This document shows, in pieces, positions 49,298 to 59,869 of a DNA stretch of 64,000 nucleotides. Below the pieces are notes generated by a model. The model worked only from the letters and a program-made list of their open reading frames with translations, made no database searches and had not been told where the DNA came from. The stretch lies in contig NZ_BMSG01000008.1 in the NCBI RefSeq assembly GCF_014649035.1, positions 124,001-188,000 of the forward strand. Reading direction: 5' to 3'. The position numbers were made by a program, and so were the translations under genes. The DNA is from Streptomyces sindenensis. Lineage in GTDB: Bacteria > Actinomycetota > Actinomycetes > Streptomycetales > Streptomycetaceae. The stretch's first letter is position 1; every line of letters starts with the position of its first letter.

Positions 49298-49870
49298 ATG
49301 GTCAATCTGACGCGCATCTACACCCGGACCGGCGACCAGGGCACGACGGCCCTCGGCGACATGAGCCGCACCGCCAAGACCGATCTGCGGATCTCGGCCT
49401 ACGCGGACGCCAACGAGGCCAACGCGGTGATCGGGACGGCCATCGCGCTCGGGCAGCTGCCCGAGGACGTGGTGAAGGTCCTCGTACGGGTCCAGAACGA
49501 CCTGTTCGACGTGGGCGCCGACCTCTCCACCCCGGTGGTCGAGGAGCCGAAGTACCCGCCGCTGCGGGTGGAGCAGAGTTACGTGGACAAGCTGGAGGCG
49601 GACTGCGACCGCTTCCTGGAGGAGCTGGAGAAGCTCCGCAGCTTCATCCTGCCGGGCGGTACGCCGGGGGCGGCGCTGCTGCACCAGGCGTGCACGGTGG
49701 TCCGGCGGGCCGAGCGGTCCACCTGGGCGGCCCTGGAGGTGCACGGGGAGACGATGAATGCGCTCACCGCCACCTACCTCAACCGCCTCTCCGACCTCCT
49801 GTTCATCCTGGCGCGGAGCGCGAACAAGGAGGTCGGGGACGTGCTGTGGGTGCCGGGCGGCGAACGGTAG
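49298..49870 (+). CDS. Cob(I)alamin adenosyltransferase, PduO type
   Basis: The 190-residue enzyme has the family markers TRTGDQGTTALGD near the N-terminus (ATP binding), VQNDLFDVGADLSTP and the helix FILPGGTPGAALLHQACTVV, RRAERSTW with the conserved Arg/Glu residues, then LNRLSDLLFILARSANKE. It transfers adenosyl from ATP to cob(I)alamin, giving the coenzyme of IcmA and methylmalonyl-CoA mutase, and hands it to the mutase. It sits 13 nt after the ABC permease gene and might share its transcript, though the functions are unrelated. Confidence 0.93.
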   Translation: MVNLTRIYTRTGDQGTTALGDMSRTAKTDLRISAYADANEANAVIGTAIALGQLPEDVVKVLVRVQNDLFDVGADLSTPVVEEPKYPPLRVEQSYVDKLEADCDRFLEELEKLRSFILPGGTPGAALLHQACTVVRRAERSTWAALEVHGETMNALTATYLNRLSDLLFILARSANKEVGDVLWVPGGER

Positions 49871-49873
49871 GCC

Positions 49874-50446
49874 CTAGAAGCGGTCGGCCCGCTCGCGGTC
49901 GGCCACCGCGTCGTGCGGGGCCTGCTTCGGAAACACCGTGTAGCCGCCGGCGATGATCACGTTGATACCGATCACCAGGAGCATCTTCTGCTGCCAGCTC
50001 TGGAGCGAGCTGATCGCCCCGTCCGGGCCGACGTACCAGACCGCCGCCTGGAGCAGGGCCAGGGCGACCGCCGCGGCGAGGATCCAGCGGGCGGCCGTGC
50101 GCCACTCGTGGATCGCGCGGGCCGTGCCGTACTTCGGCGGCCTGACCGGCTGCGGGCCGCCGAACCAGCGGTGGGCGACCCAGGCGTCCACCTTCTTGAT
50201 GGTGTGGTGGCCGAGCCCCACCGTGAAGCCGATGTAGACGGCGGCCAGCCCGTGCTTCCAGTCGGGCTCGGCGCCGTTCTTCAGGTCGACGGCCGTCACC
50301 ACCAGCAGCACGACCTCCAGCAGCGGCTCGCACAGCAGCACGGCCGCGCCGAGCCTCGGCTTCCTCGCGACGTACCGCAGGGCCAGTCCGGCGGCCAGCA
50401 GAACCCAGAATGCGACCTCGCAGGCCACGACCAGTAGGGCGATCAC
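49874..50446 (-). CDS. Conserved integral membrane protein
   Basis: GTG at 50446 follows GGGAGGAGA by 5-6 nt. The 190-residue protein has five probable spans (VIALLVVACEVAFWVLLAAG; AVLLCEPLLEVVLLVVTAVD; GLAAVYIGFTVGLGHHTIKK; WILAAAVALALLQAAVWYVG; KMLLVIGINVIIAGGYTVFP). A hydrophilic loop (WVAHRWFGGPQPVRPPKYGT) lies between spans three and four. No transport or catalytic motif is recognised. Convergent with the adenosyltransferase gene, 3 nt apart. Confidence 0.8.
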   Translation of the reverse strand: MIALLVVACEVAFWVLLAAGLALRYVARKPRLGAAVLLCEPLLEVVLLVVTAVDLKNGAEPDWKHGLAAVYIGFTVGLGHHTIKKVDAWVAHRWFGGPQPVRPPKYGTARAIHEWRTAARWILAAAVALALLQAAVWYVGPDGAISSLQSWQQKMLLVIGINVIIAGGYTVFPKQAPHDAVADRERADRF

Positions 50447-50597
50447 GACTCTCTCCTCCCGTTCCCTTCCAGCCTCCCGGCCGCCGGGCGCGGCGGCGTC
50501 GTCGGCAGTGACGAAACGGGACTGCATCCTTCGATGTAGTCGTGGATCAGCCCGCGAAGGGAGGCCCCGGGGGCGGTGCTGCGTGTTGGATGGAGGG

Positions 50598-51797
50598 GTG
50601 CTCACCTCGATCCGCCCCGACCGCGACGCGGTGGCCCTCGCCGTCTCCGGGCTGCTCGGGGGCCTGCTCCTGTGGCTGCTGGGCCTCCACACCCAGGGCG
50701 GCCACCCTTTCTCCGCGCCCTGGGCCGCCCTCGTACCGCTGACCGTCATGGCCACGGCCGAACTGCTGCGCCGCGACGCCCCGCGCACGGCGCTGACCGT
50801 CGGCACGCTCGCGCTGGTGGCGGACCAGTTCACCCGGGGCAGCCTCGCCACCGTCCTGATGTTCACGGACGTCATGTACGCGGCCGTGCTCTACGGGACC
50901 CCGGCCGCCGCCCGCCGCCTCCCGGTGGCCACGCTGCTGATCACCGTCGCGTCCACGATCGGCTTCCTGGCCTGGTTCCGTAAGCCCGAGGCGCTGCTGA
51001 TCGGCCTGGTCATCGGGCTGGTCTCCTTCATCCCCGCCCTCACCGGAGTCAGTGTGCGCAGCCATCGCGCCGCGGCCGAGAGCGCCCGGCTCGCCGCCGT
51101 CCAGACCGCCCGGCTCGCCGAGATGGACCGGACGCAGGCGGTGGTCGCCGAGCGGGCCCGGATGGCGCGGGAGCTGCACGACATGGTGGCCAACCACCTC
51201 TCCGCCGTGGCGATCCACTCCACGGCGGCGCTGTCCATCGACGACCCGGAGACCTCGCGCAACGCCCTGAAGGTGATCCGGGAGAACAGCGTCGAGGGGC
51301 TCGCGGAGATGCGCCGGCTGATCGGGCTGCTGCGGGAGGGCGGCCAGGAGGAGGCCCCGGCCGCGGCCCCGACCCTGGCGGCTCTGGACACCCTGATCGA
51401 GCAGACGAACACCAACGGGGCGTCCGGCGGGCTCGTCTGCACCCTGGAGGACGCCCGGGACCCGGGAGCGGAGGCGCTGCCGACGCCGGTCGAGCTGGCC
51501 GCGTACCGGATCGTGCAGGAGTCCCTGACCAACGCCCTCAAGCACGCGGCGCCGGGCCCGGTCGTGGTGCGGATCGGCCGGGCCGGGGAGCTGTTGACCG
51601 TCGAGGTGACCAGTGCGTTCGGCAGCCGGGCCGGGCCGACCGCGCCCGGTTCGGGTGCGGGTCTCGTGGGGATGCGGGAGCGGGTGGCCCTGCTCGGCGG
51701 GACCTTCACGGCGGGGGCCGAACCGGGCGTGGACGGCACGAAGATCTGGCGGGTGCGGGCCGAACTGCCCGTACGGGAGAGGGAGATGCGGGAATGA
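50598..51797 (+). CDS. chiS: Sensor histidine kinase of the chitinase two-component system
   Basis: GTG at 50598 is used; it is close to GGAGG, and GTG 50583 is an alternative. The roughly 399-residue kinase has five or six N-terminal spans (about 10-155), a short coiled linker, a HisKA_3 domain with phospho-His in ARELHDMVANHLSAVAIHS, and an ATPase domain with AYRIVQESLTNALKHA and GAGLVGMRERVALLGG. It is translationally coupled to a NarL-type regulator. Genes in this position next to chiC in S. coelicolor are known as chiS and chiR and affect chitinase expression. Confidence 0.82.
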   Translation: MLTSIRPDRDAVALAVSGLLGGLLLWLLGLHTQGGHPFSAPWAALVPLTVMATAELLRRDAPRTALTVGTLALVADQFTRGSLATVLMFTDVMYAAVLYGTPAAARRLPVATLLITVASTIGFLAWFRKPEALLIGLVIGLVSFIPALTGVSVRSHRAAAESARLAAVQTARLAEMDRTQAVVAERARMARELHDMVANHLSAVAIHSTAALSIDDPETSRNALKVIRENSVEGLAEMRRLIGLLREGGQEEAPAAAPTLAALDTLIEQTNTNGASGGLVCTLEDARDPGAEALPTPVELAAYRIVQESLTNALKHAAPGPVVVRIGRAGELLTVEVTSAFGSRAGPTAPGSGAGLVGMRERVALLGGTFTAGAEPGVDGTKIWRVRAELPVREREMRE

Positions 51798-52444
51798 CGA
51801 TCCGGGTACTGGTGGCGGAGGACCAGGCGGCCGTGCGCGCGGGGCTCGTACTGATCCTCTCCAGCGCGCCGGACATCGAGGTCGTCGGGGAGGCCGGGGA
51901 CGGCGAGGCGGCGGTGCGCCTGACCCGTGAACTCCGGCCGGATCTCGTGCTGATGGATGTGCAGATGCCCCGGCTGGACGGGGTGTCGGCGACCCGGCAG
52001 GTGGTGACCGAGGAGCTGGCGGACGTGCTGGTGCTGACCACGTTCGACCTGGACGAGTACGTCTTCGGGGCGCTGCGCGCGGGCGCCAGTGGCTTTCTGC
52101 TGAAGAACACCGACGCCCGCGAACTGCTGGAAGCGGTACGGACGGTGGCGCGCGGCGAGGGCCTGATCGCCCCGGCGGTGACCCGTCGGCTGATCGCCGA
52201 GTTCGCGGGGACCACGCCCGTACGCGCGAGGGAGGCGGCCGCTCCGGTGGCGCTGGACACCTTGACCCGGCGGGAGCGGGAGGTGCTGGGGTGCCTGGGC
52301 GAGGGTCTGTCGAACGCGGAGATCGCGGCGCGGCTGTCGATGGCGGAGGCCACGGTGAAGACCCATGTCAGCCGACTGCTCGGGAAGCTGGAGCTGCGCA
52401 GCAGGGTGCAGGCGGCGGTGCTGGCGCAGGAGTTGGGGATCTGA
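51794..52444 (+). CDS. chiR: NarL-family response regulator of the chitinase system
   Basis: ATG overlaps the kinase stop (ATGA). The 216-residue regulator has a receiver domain (VLVAEDQAAVRAGLVLIL, phospho-Asp in LVLMDVQMPRLDG, Lys in GFLLKNTDARELLEAVR) and a LuxR-type helix-turn-helix at about 152-212 (LTRREREVLGCLGEGLSNAE, IAARLSMAEATVKTHVSRLL). The chiC promoter begins about 15 bp after its stop. It probably acts there together with DasR. Confidence 0.85.
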   Translation: MTIRVLVAEDQAAVRAGLVLILSSAPDIEVVGEAGDGEAAVRLTRELRPDLVLMDVQMPRLDGVSATRQVVTEELADVLVLTTFDLDEYVFGALRAGASGFLLKNTDARELLEAVRTVARGEGLIAPAVTRRLIAEFAGTTPVRAREAAAPVALDTLTRREREVLGCLGEGLSNAEIAARLSMAEATVKTHVSRLLGKLELRSRVQAAVLAQELGI

Positions 52445-52459
52445 GCCGGGCATCGATCT

Positions 52460-52502
52460 TTGGTCCAGACCTCTTGACGGTTGGTCCAGACCTTTCTAGT
52501 GT
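52460..52502 (+). promoter_or_regulatory. chiC promoter with two DasR-like direct repeats
   Basis: TTGGTCCAGACCT occurs at 52460-52472 and 52481-52493, a 21-bp period or two helical turns. The -35 TTGACG (52474-52479) lies between the copies; the -10 TAGTGT (52497-52502) follows with a 17-bp spacer that contains copy two. The repeat core matches the DasR consensus (TGGTCTAGACCA type) known at Streptomyces chitinase genes, so repression is lifted by glucosamine-phosphate signals. Confidence 0.88.
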
Positions 52503-52607
52503 CACCGGAACACTGCGGTGAGTACGAGAGCACCCGTACTCAGGGCGGCGCAGGGTTTGCAGTCCACGAATCACCCCCGTTTGTTGGACCTCACCCGAGG
52601 AGCACCG

Positions 52608-54482
52608 TTGAGCACTGAATCCCCCCAACGCCGTACCAGATTCCGATGGATACCCGCCCCCAGCGGCAGGTCCAAGGTCGTCGCGGGCCTGACCGCGCTG
52701 GTCGTCCCGCTGGCCGCGATGGTGGGACTCGCCACCCCCGCCGCGGCAGCCACGTCGGCCACCGCCACGTACACCAAGAAGTCGGACTGGGGCACTGGCT
52801 TCGAGGGCCAGTGGACGGTGAAGAACACCGGCACCACCGCGCTCTCCTCCTGGACCATCGAGTGGGACTTCCCCTCGGGCACCTCGGCGGGCTCCGCCTG
52901 GGACGCCAACCTCACCAAGAGCGGCAACCACTACACCGCCAAGAACCTCTCCTGGAACGGGACCGTCGCGCCCGGCGCCAGCGTCAGCTTCGGTTTCAAC
53001 GGCACCGGCTCCGGCTCCCCCACGGGCTGCAAGCTGAACGGCGCCTCCTGTGACGGCGGCTCGGTGCCCGGCGACAACGCGCCCTCCGCGCCCGGCAAGC
53101 CCACCGCGAGCGACATCACCGACACCTCGGTGAAGCTCAGCTGGACCGCGGCCACCGACGACAACGGCGTCAAGAACTACGACGTGCTGCGCGACGGCGC
53201 GAAGGTCGCCACGGTCACCGGCACCACGTACACCAACACCGGCCTGACCGCGGGCACCGACTACTCCTACGCCGTGCAGGCCCGGGACACCGCCGACCAG
53301 ACCGGCCCGGTCTCCGGCTCCGTCGCCGTGCGCACCACCGGCGGGGACGGCGGCGAGCCGCCCGTCGGCGACAAGATCAACATGGGCTACTTCACCAACT
53401 GGGGCGTCTACGGGCGCAACTACCACGTCAAGAACCTGGTGACGTCCGGCACGGCCGCCAAGATCACGCACATCAACTACGCCTTCGGCAACGTGCAGAA
53501 CGGCAAGTGCACGATCGGCGACGCGTACGCCGACTACGACAAGGCCTACACCGCCGACCAGTCGGTCGACGGCGTCGCGGACACCTGGGACCAGCCGCTG
53601 CGCGGCAACTTCAACCAGCTGCGCAAGCTGAAGGCCAAGTTCCCGCACATCAAGGTCCTCTGGTCGTTCGGCGGCTGGACCTGGTCCGGGGGCTTCGGCC
53701 AGGCCGTCCAGAACCCCGCGGCCTTCGCCCAGTCCTGCTACGACCTGGTCGAGGACCCCCGCTGGGCCGATGTCTTCGACGGCATCGACCTGGACTGGGA
53801 GTACCCCAACGCCTGTGGTCTGAGCTGTGACACCAGCGGCCCGGCCGCCATCAAGACCATGGCCGACGCGATGCGTGCGAAGTTCGGCGCGAACAACCTG
53901 GTCACCGCCGCCATCACCGCGGACGCCTCCGACGGCGGCAAGATCGATGCCGCGGACTACGCGGGCGCTGCCAAGTCCTTCGACTGGTACAACGTGATGA
54001 CGTACGACTTCTTCGGCGCCTGGGCGAAGCAGGGCCCCACGGCCCCGCACTCCCCGCTGACCTCGTACTCCGGCATCCCGCAGCAGGGCTTCACCTCCGC
54101 CGACGCCATCGCGAAGCTGAAGGCGAAGGGCGTCCCGGCCAAGAAGCTGCTCCTCGGCATCGGCTTCTACGGCCGCGGCTGGACCGGCGTCACCCAGTCC
54201 GCCCCCGGCGGCACGGCGACCGGCGCGGCCCAGGGCACGTACGAGGCGGGTATCGAGGACTACAAGGTCCTCAAGAGCTCCTGCCCGTCGACCGGCACCA
54301 TCGCCGGCACCGCGTACGCCCACTGCGGCACCAACTGGTGGAGCTACGACACCCCGGCCACCGTCGGCTCGAAGATGACCTGGGCGAAGAACCAGGGCCT
54401 GGGAGGCGCGTTCTCCTGGGAGTTCTCCGGTGACACCACCAACGGTGAGCTCGTCGGCGCGATGGCCAACGGCCTGAAGTAA
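52608..54482 (+). CDS. chiC: Secreted GH18 chitinase with CBM2 and fibronectin III domains
   Basis: TTG at 52608 follows GAGGAG by about 5 nt and gives 624 residues. A long signal region with Arg-Arg (SPQRRTRFRW) ends near ATPAAAA (about residue 48). Then a CBM2 domain (about 49-150, ATYTKKSDWGTGFEGQWTVK), a FnIII domain (about 157-245, APSAPGKPTASDITDTSVKL) and a GH18 barrel (about 255-624) with the catalytic motif DGIDLDWEYP. It hydrolyses chitin outside the cell; domain order matches S. coelicolor ChiC (SCO5376). Controlled by the dre-containing promoter and the adjacent ChiSR pair. Confidence 0.93.
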   Translation: MSTESPQRRTRFRWIPAPSGRSKVVAGLTALVVPLAAMVGLATPAAAATSATATYTKKSDWGTGFEGQWTVKNTGTTALSSWTIEWDFPSGTSAGSAWDANLTKSGNHYTAKNLSWNGTVAPGASVSFGFNGTGSGSPTGCKLNGASCDGGSVPGDNAPSAPGKPTASDITDTSVKLSWTAATDDNGVKNYDVLRDGAKVATVTGTTYTNTGLTAGTDYSYAVQARDTADQTGPVSGSVAVRTTGGDGGEPPVGDKINMGYFTNWGVYGRNYHVKNLVTSGTAAKITHINYAFGNVQNGKCTIGDAYADYDKAYTADQSVDGVADTWDQPLRGNFNQLRKLKAKFPHIKVLWSFGGWTWSGGFGQAVQNPAAFAQSCYDLVEDPRWADVFDGIDLDWEYPNACGLSCDTSGPAAIKTMADAMRAKFGANNLVTAAITADASDGGKIDAADYAGAAKSFDWYNVMTYDFFGAWAKQGPTAPHSPLTSYSGIPQQGFTSADAIAKLKAKGVPAKKLLLGIGFYGRGWTGVTQSAPGGTATGAAQGTYEAGIEDYKVLKSSCPSTGTIAGTAYAHCGTNWWSYDTPATVGSKMTWAKNQGLGGAFSWEFSGDTTNGELVGAMANGLK

Positions 54483-54529
54483 TCCCCACGCCGTAGCGCG
54501 AAGCGCTCAAAGCACCACCCCGGAAAAGC

Positions 54530-54568
54530 ACCGGGGAGACGGGTCCGCCCCCCGTCTCCCCGGTTTTT
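54530..54568 (+). terminator. Terminator of chiC
   Basis: ACCGGGGAGACGGG (54530-54543) pairs with CCCGTCTCCCCGGT (54551-54564), followed by a run of five T. It lies 47 nt after the stop codon. Confidence 0.9.
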
Positions 54569-54577
54569 CGCTGTGTA

Positions 54578-54663
54578 CGGCCGAGTGGTTCGCCGGGTGC
54601 GGTCGTGCGTACGGCGTGTGCGGCCGAGTGGTTCGCTGTGTACGGTCGTGCGTACGGCGTGTA
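54578..54663. repeat. Two-copy 43-bp tandem repeat
   Basis: Copies at 54578-54620 and 54621-54663 each begin CGGCCGAGTGGTTCGC and end GGTCGTGCGTACGGCGTGT plus one base; they differ at about four positions. The repeat sits in the 160-bp non-coding gap between the chiC terminator and the DUF2550 stop. No gene or known element matches. Confidence 0.8.
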
Positions 54664-54729
54664 CGCCCCGCTACGCCACGTTCCCCCTCCCCGGACTTCG
54701 TCCGGGGGCCCTTCCAGCGGGGCCGCGGA

Positions 54730-55176
54730 TCAGGCCACGTTGACCCGCTGGCCGGGCGGTGCCGCCTCCAGCCAGGCGAGGAAGCCGGTCAGCGCGTCCT
54801 CGCTCATCGCCAGCTCCAGGCGCGTCCCCCGGTGGAGACAGCCGAGCACGACGGAGTCGGACAGCAGCGCCAGTTCCTCCTCGCCCTCCGGCATCCGGCG
54901 GGCGATCACCTCGATCGCAGAACGCTCCAGGCCCCGGCGGGGGCGAGGAGCGTAGGAGAAGACCCGGAACCAGTCGACGCGGTCACCGCTGTAGCGGGCG
55001 ACCCCGTACACCCAGCCTTTGCCGAGGGAGTCCGGTTCCTCGGAGACGTCCCAGCGCAGACTGCAGTCGAAGGTCCCTCCGGACCGCTGGATCAGCCGCC
55101 GGCGCAGACCGAAGACGAACAGCCCCAGCAGGACCACGATGACGACGGACAAGCCCACCCACAACGCGAGGACCAT
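54730..55176 (-). CDS. DUF2550 family membrane protein downstream of the atp operon
   Basis: ATG at 55176 gives 148 residues: one N-terminal span (MVLALWVGLSVVIVVLLGLF) and a cytoplasmic domain (QRSGGTFDCSLRWDVSEEPD, KGWVYGVARYSGDRVDWFRV, FSYAPRPRRGLERSAIEVIA). DUF2550 genes follow atpC across actinobacteria. No biochemical role is known. A strong hairpin separates it from atpC, so it is probably transcribed partly on its own. Confidence 0.9.
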   Translation of the reverse strand: MVLALWVGLSVVIVVLLGLFVFGLRRRLIQRSGGTFDCSLRWDVSEEPDSLGKGWVYGVARYSGDRVDWFRVFSYAPRPRRGLERSAIEVIARRMPEGEEELALLSDSVVLGCLHRGTRLELAMSEDALTGFLAWLEAAPPGQRVNVA

Positions 55177-55238
55177 CTCCACCGACCTCCTCGCATCGTC
55201 GAGTAACGAACACCGCAACCGTATTGCACCTGCATCGC

Positions 55239-55285
55239 CTCAGCCGCGACACGGCTGGATCGCTCCAGCTCGGGCCGCGGCTGAG
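55239..55285 (-). terminator. Terminator after atpC
   Basis: CTCAGCCGCG (55239-55248) pairs with CGCGGCTGAG (55276-55285), and an inner CTGGA/TCCAG stem fills the loop. It lies 25 nt after the atpC stop. It ends the atp transcript before DUF2550. Confidence 0.75.
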
Positions 55286-55309
55286 TAAAAACATCTGTCA
55301 GTGGGGGTG

Positions 55310-55684
55310 CTAGCGCACCGCCACCGCGCGCAGACGGATCTCGGCGCGCCGCTCGGCGGCAGCGTCGGCATCCGACTTCGCGAGCTCCAGCGCCCGCTCG
55401 GCGCGCTCGACATCGATCTCGTCGGCCAGCTCGGCGATCTCGGCCAGCAGCGACAGCTTGTCGTCCGCGAACGAGATGAATCCACCGTGCACGGCGGCGA
55501 CGACGGTGCCGCCCTCGCTCGTGCGGATCGTCACCGGGCCCGATTCCAGCACACCGAGAAGCGGCTGGTGACCGGGCATGACGCCGATGTCGCCGGACGT
55601 GGTACGCGCGACGACCAGGGTGGCCTCGCCGGACCAGACACTTCGGTCCGCGGCGACCAGCTCGACATGCAGCTCAGCAGCCAA
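55310..55684 (-). CDS. atpC: ATP synthase F1 epsilon subunit
   Basis: The 124-residue protein ([40 protein letters not shown]) has the N-terminal beta-sandwich and a C-terminal helical part ([20 protein letters not shown]). It sits in the central stalk and can inhibit ATP hydrolysis. It is the last gene of the operon and, unusually, is separated from atpD by a 110-nt gap with two stable hairpins. Confidence 0.97.
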   Translation of the reverse strand: MAAELHVELVAADRSVWSGEATLVVARTTSGDIGVMPGHQPLLGVLESGPVTIRTSEGGTVVAAVHGGFISFADDKLSLLAEIAELADEIDVERAERALELAKSDADAAAERRAEIRLRAVAVR

Positions 55685-55703
55685 GGGTGGCTCCTCGGGT
55701 CAC

Positions 55704-55780
55704 CACCCGGCCGCCCGGCCGGGTGTTGGGTCAATTCTACGGGGCGTGGTGAGGGGGGTGGGACCACACCCACCCCCCTC
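55704..55780 (-). terminator. Two hairpins between atpD and atpC
   Basis: CACCCGGCCG/CGGCCGGGTG (55704-55713 with 55716-55725) and GAGGGGGGTGGG/CCCACCCCCCTC (55751-55762 with 55769-55780) are both perfect stems inside the 110-nt atpD-atpC gap. They may lower epsilon expression or set RNA processing. Confidence 0.6.
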
Positions 55781-55794
55781 GGTGAGCCGGAGGC

Positions 55795-58154
<2,360 letters not shown>

Positions 58155-58157
58155 CGA

Positions 58158-59729
58158 TCAGCCCTCGCCCAGGAGCTTGCCGTCCGAGGTCTCGAACTGC
58201 TGCTTGAAGGCGGCGATCGCGTCGGCGATCGACTGCAGCGTGTCGTCGGACATCTTGCCGCCCTCGGCGATGCTGGTCAGGAGGTCCTTGCGCTCACGGC
58301 GCAGGAACTCCAGCAGCTCGCTCTCGAAGCGACGGATGTCCTCGACCGGGACGTCGTCCATCTTGCCCGTGGTGCCGGCCCAGACCGAGACGACCTGCTC
58401 CTCCATCGGGAACGGGGCGTACTGCGGCTGCTTCAGCAGCTCGACCATGCGCTTACCGCGCTCCAGCGAGGCCTTCGAGGCCGCGTCCAGGTCGGAACCG
58501 AAGGCGGCGAACGCCTCCAGCTCGCGGTACTGGGCGAGGTCCACGCGAAGCCGGCCGGAGACCTGCTTCATGGCCTTGTGCTGGGCGGAGCCACCGACTC
58601 GCGAGACCGAGATACCGACGTTGAGCGCCGGACGCTGACCCGCGTTGAACAGGTCGGACTCCAGGAAGCACTGGCCGTCGGTGATGGAGATGACGTTGGT
58701 CGGGATGAACGCCGACACGTCGTTCGCCTTGGTCTCGACGATCGGGAGGCCCGTCATCGAACCGGCGCCCATCTCGTCGGAGAGCTTCGCGCAGCGCTCC
58801 AGCAGACGGGAGTGCAGGTAGAAGACGTCACCCGGGTAGGCCTCGCGGCCCGGCGGGCGGCGCAGCAGCAGGGACACGGCGCGGTAGGCGTCGGCCTGCT
58901 TCGAGAGGTCGTCGAAGATGATCAGGACGTGCTTGCCCTGGTACATCCAGTGCTGGCCGATGGCCGAACCGGTGTACGGCGCCAGGTACTTGAAGCCGGC
59001 CGGGTCGGACGCCGGGGCGGCGACGATGGTCGTGTACTCCAGCGCACCGGCCTCTTCGAGCGCACCACGCACGGAGGCGATGGTGGAACCCTTCTGACCG
59101 ATGGCGACGTAGATGCAGCGGACCTGCTTGTTCACGTCGCCCGAGCGCCAGTTGTCGCGCTGGTTGATGATCGTGTCGACGGCCAGCGCGGTCTTACCCG
59201 TCTGACGGTCGCCGATGATCAGCTGACGCTGGCCGCGGCCGATCGGCACCATGGCGTCGACGGCCTTGTAGCCGGTCTGCATCGGCTCGTGCACCGACTT
59301 GCGGACCATGACGCCAGGGGCCTGCAGCTCGAGGGCGCGGCGGCTGTCGGTCTCGATCTCGCCGAGACCGTCGATCGGGTTGCCGAGCGGGTCGACGACG
59401 CGGCCGAGGTAGCCCTCGCCGACGCCGACGGAGAGCACCTCACCGGTGCGCTGCACCGGCTGGCCCTCCTCGATTCCGCTGAACTCGCCGAGGACGATCG
59501 CACCGATCTCGCGCTCCTCGAGGTTGAGGGCGAGACCGAGGGTGCCGTCCTCGAACTTCAGCAGCTCGTTCGCCATGGCGGAGGGCAGACCCTCCACCTT
59601 CGCGATGCCGTCGCCGGCAACGCTGACCGTACCGACCTCCTCGCGCGAGGCCGCGTCCGGCTGGTACGACTGGACAAAGTTATCCAGTGCGTCCCGGATC
59701 TCCTCCGGCCGGATCGTGAGCTCCGCCAT
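58158..59729 (-). CDS. atpA: ATP synthase F1 alpha subunit
   Basis: ATG at 59729 ([20 protein letters not shown]) gives 523 residues; the open frame continues upstream without a ribosome site. P-loop [32 protein letters not shown], the Arg finger region and the alpha/beta signature [17 protein letters not shown] are present. Non-catalytic nucleotide-binding partner of beta. It is followed by atpG after 3 nt and is separated from atpH by a 140-nt spacer with tandem repeats. Confidence 0.98.
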   Translation of the reverse strand: MAELTIRPEEIRDALDNFVQSYQPDAASREEVGTVSVAGDGIAKVEGLPSAMANELLKFEDGTLGLALNLEEREIGAIVLGEFSGIEEGQPVQRTGEVLSVGVGEGYLGRVVDPLGNPIDGLGEIETDSRRALELQAPGVMVRKSVHEPMQTGYKAVDAMVPIGRGQRQLIIGDRQTGKTALAVDTIINQRDNWRSGDVNKQVRCIYVAIGQKGSTIASVRGALEEAGALEYTTIVAAPASDPAGFKYLAPYTGSAIGQHWMYQGKHVLIIFDDLSKQADAYRAVSLLLRRPPGREAYPGDVFYLHSRLLERCAKLSDEMGAGSMTGLPIVETKANDVSAFIPTNVISITDGQCFLESDLFNAGQRPALNVGISVSRVGGSAQHKAMKQVSGRLRVDLAQYRELEAFAAFGSDLDAASKASLERGKRMVELLKQPQYAPFPMEEQVVSVWAGTTGKMDDVPVEDIRRFESELLEFLRRERKDLLTSIAEGGKMSDDTLQSIADAIAAFKQQFETSDGKLLGEG

Positions 59730-59774
59730 CTGGGTTCCCTGCTCTCCTTGTTGGGCCCGAAGTTTCTTAAGGGG

Positions 59775-59836
59775 GTCTGGGGGCCGACCCCCAGGAATCT
59801 TCTGCAATTTCTGCACGGCCCAACCGGGCCGCTGGT
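59775..59836 (-). other. Two short stem-loops in the atpH-atpA spacer
   Basis: CTGGGGG/CCCCCAG (7-bp arms, near 59778-59795) and CGGCCC/GGGCCG (near 59816-59831) are perfect stems in the spacer before atpA. They lie next to the 11-bp repeats and may be RNA processing or ribosome-access elements. Confidence 0.45.
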
Positions 59837-59865
59837 CTTGCTTTGGTCTTGCTCTGGTCTTGCTC
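59833..59865. repeat. Three 11-bp tandem repeats between atpH and atpA
   Basis: TGGTCTTGCTT (59833-59843), TGGTCTTGCTC (59844-59854) and TGGTCTTGCTC (59855-59865) start 4 nt after the atpH stop, reading on the minus strand as GAGCAAGACCA units. Period 11. Confidence 0.85.
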
Positions 59866-59869
59866 TGTC

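Noticed and set aside
49298..49870. Adenosyltransferase as a functional part of the ABC exporter operon
   Set aside because: Close spacing alone supports co-transcription; no functional link between B12 adenosylation and the exporter is visible.
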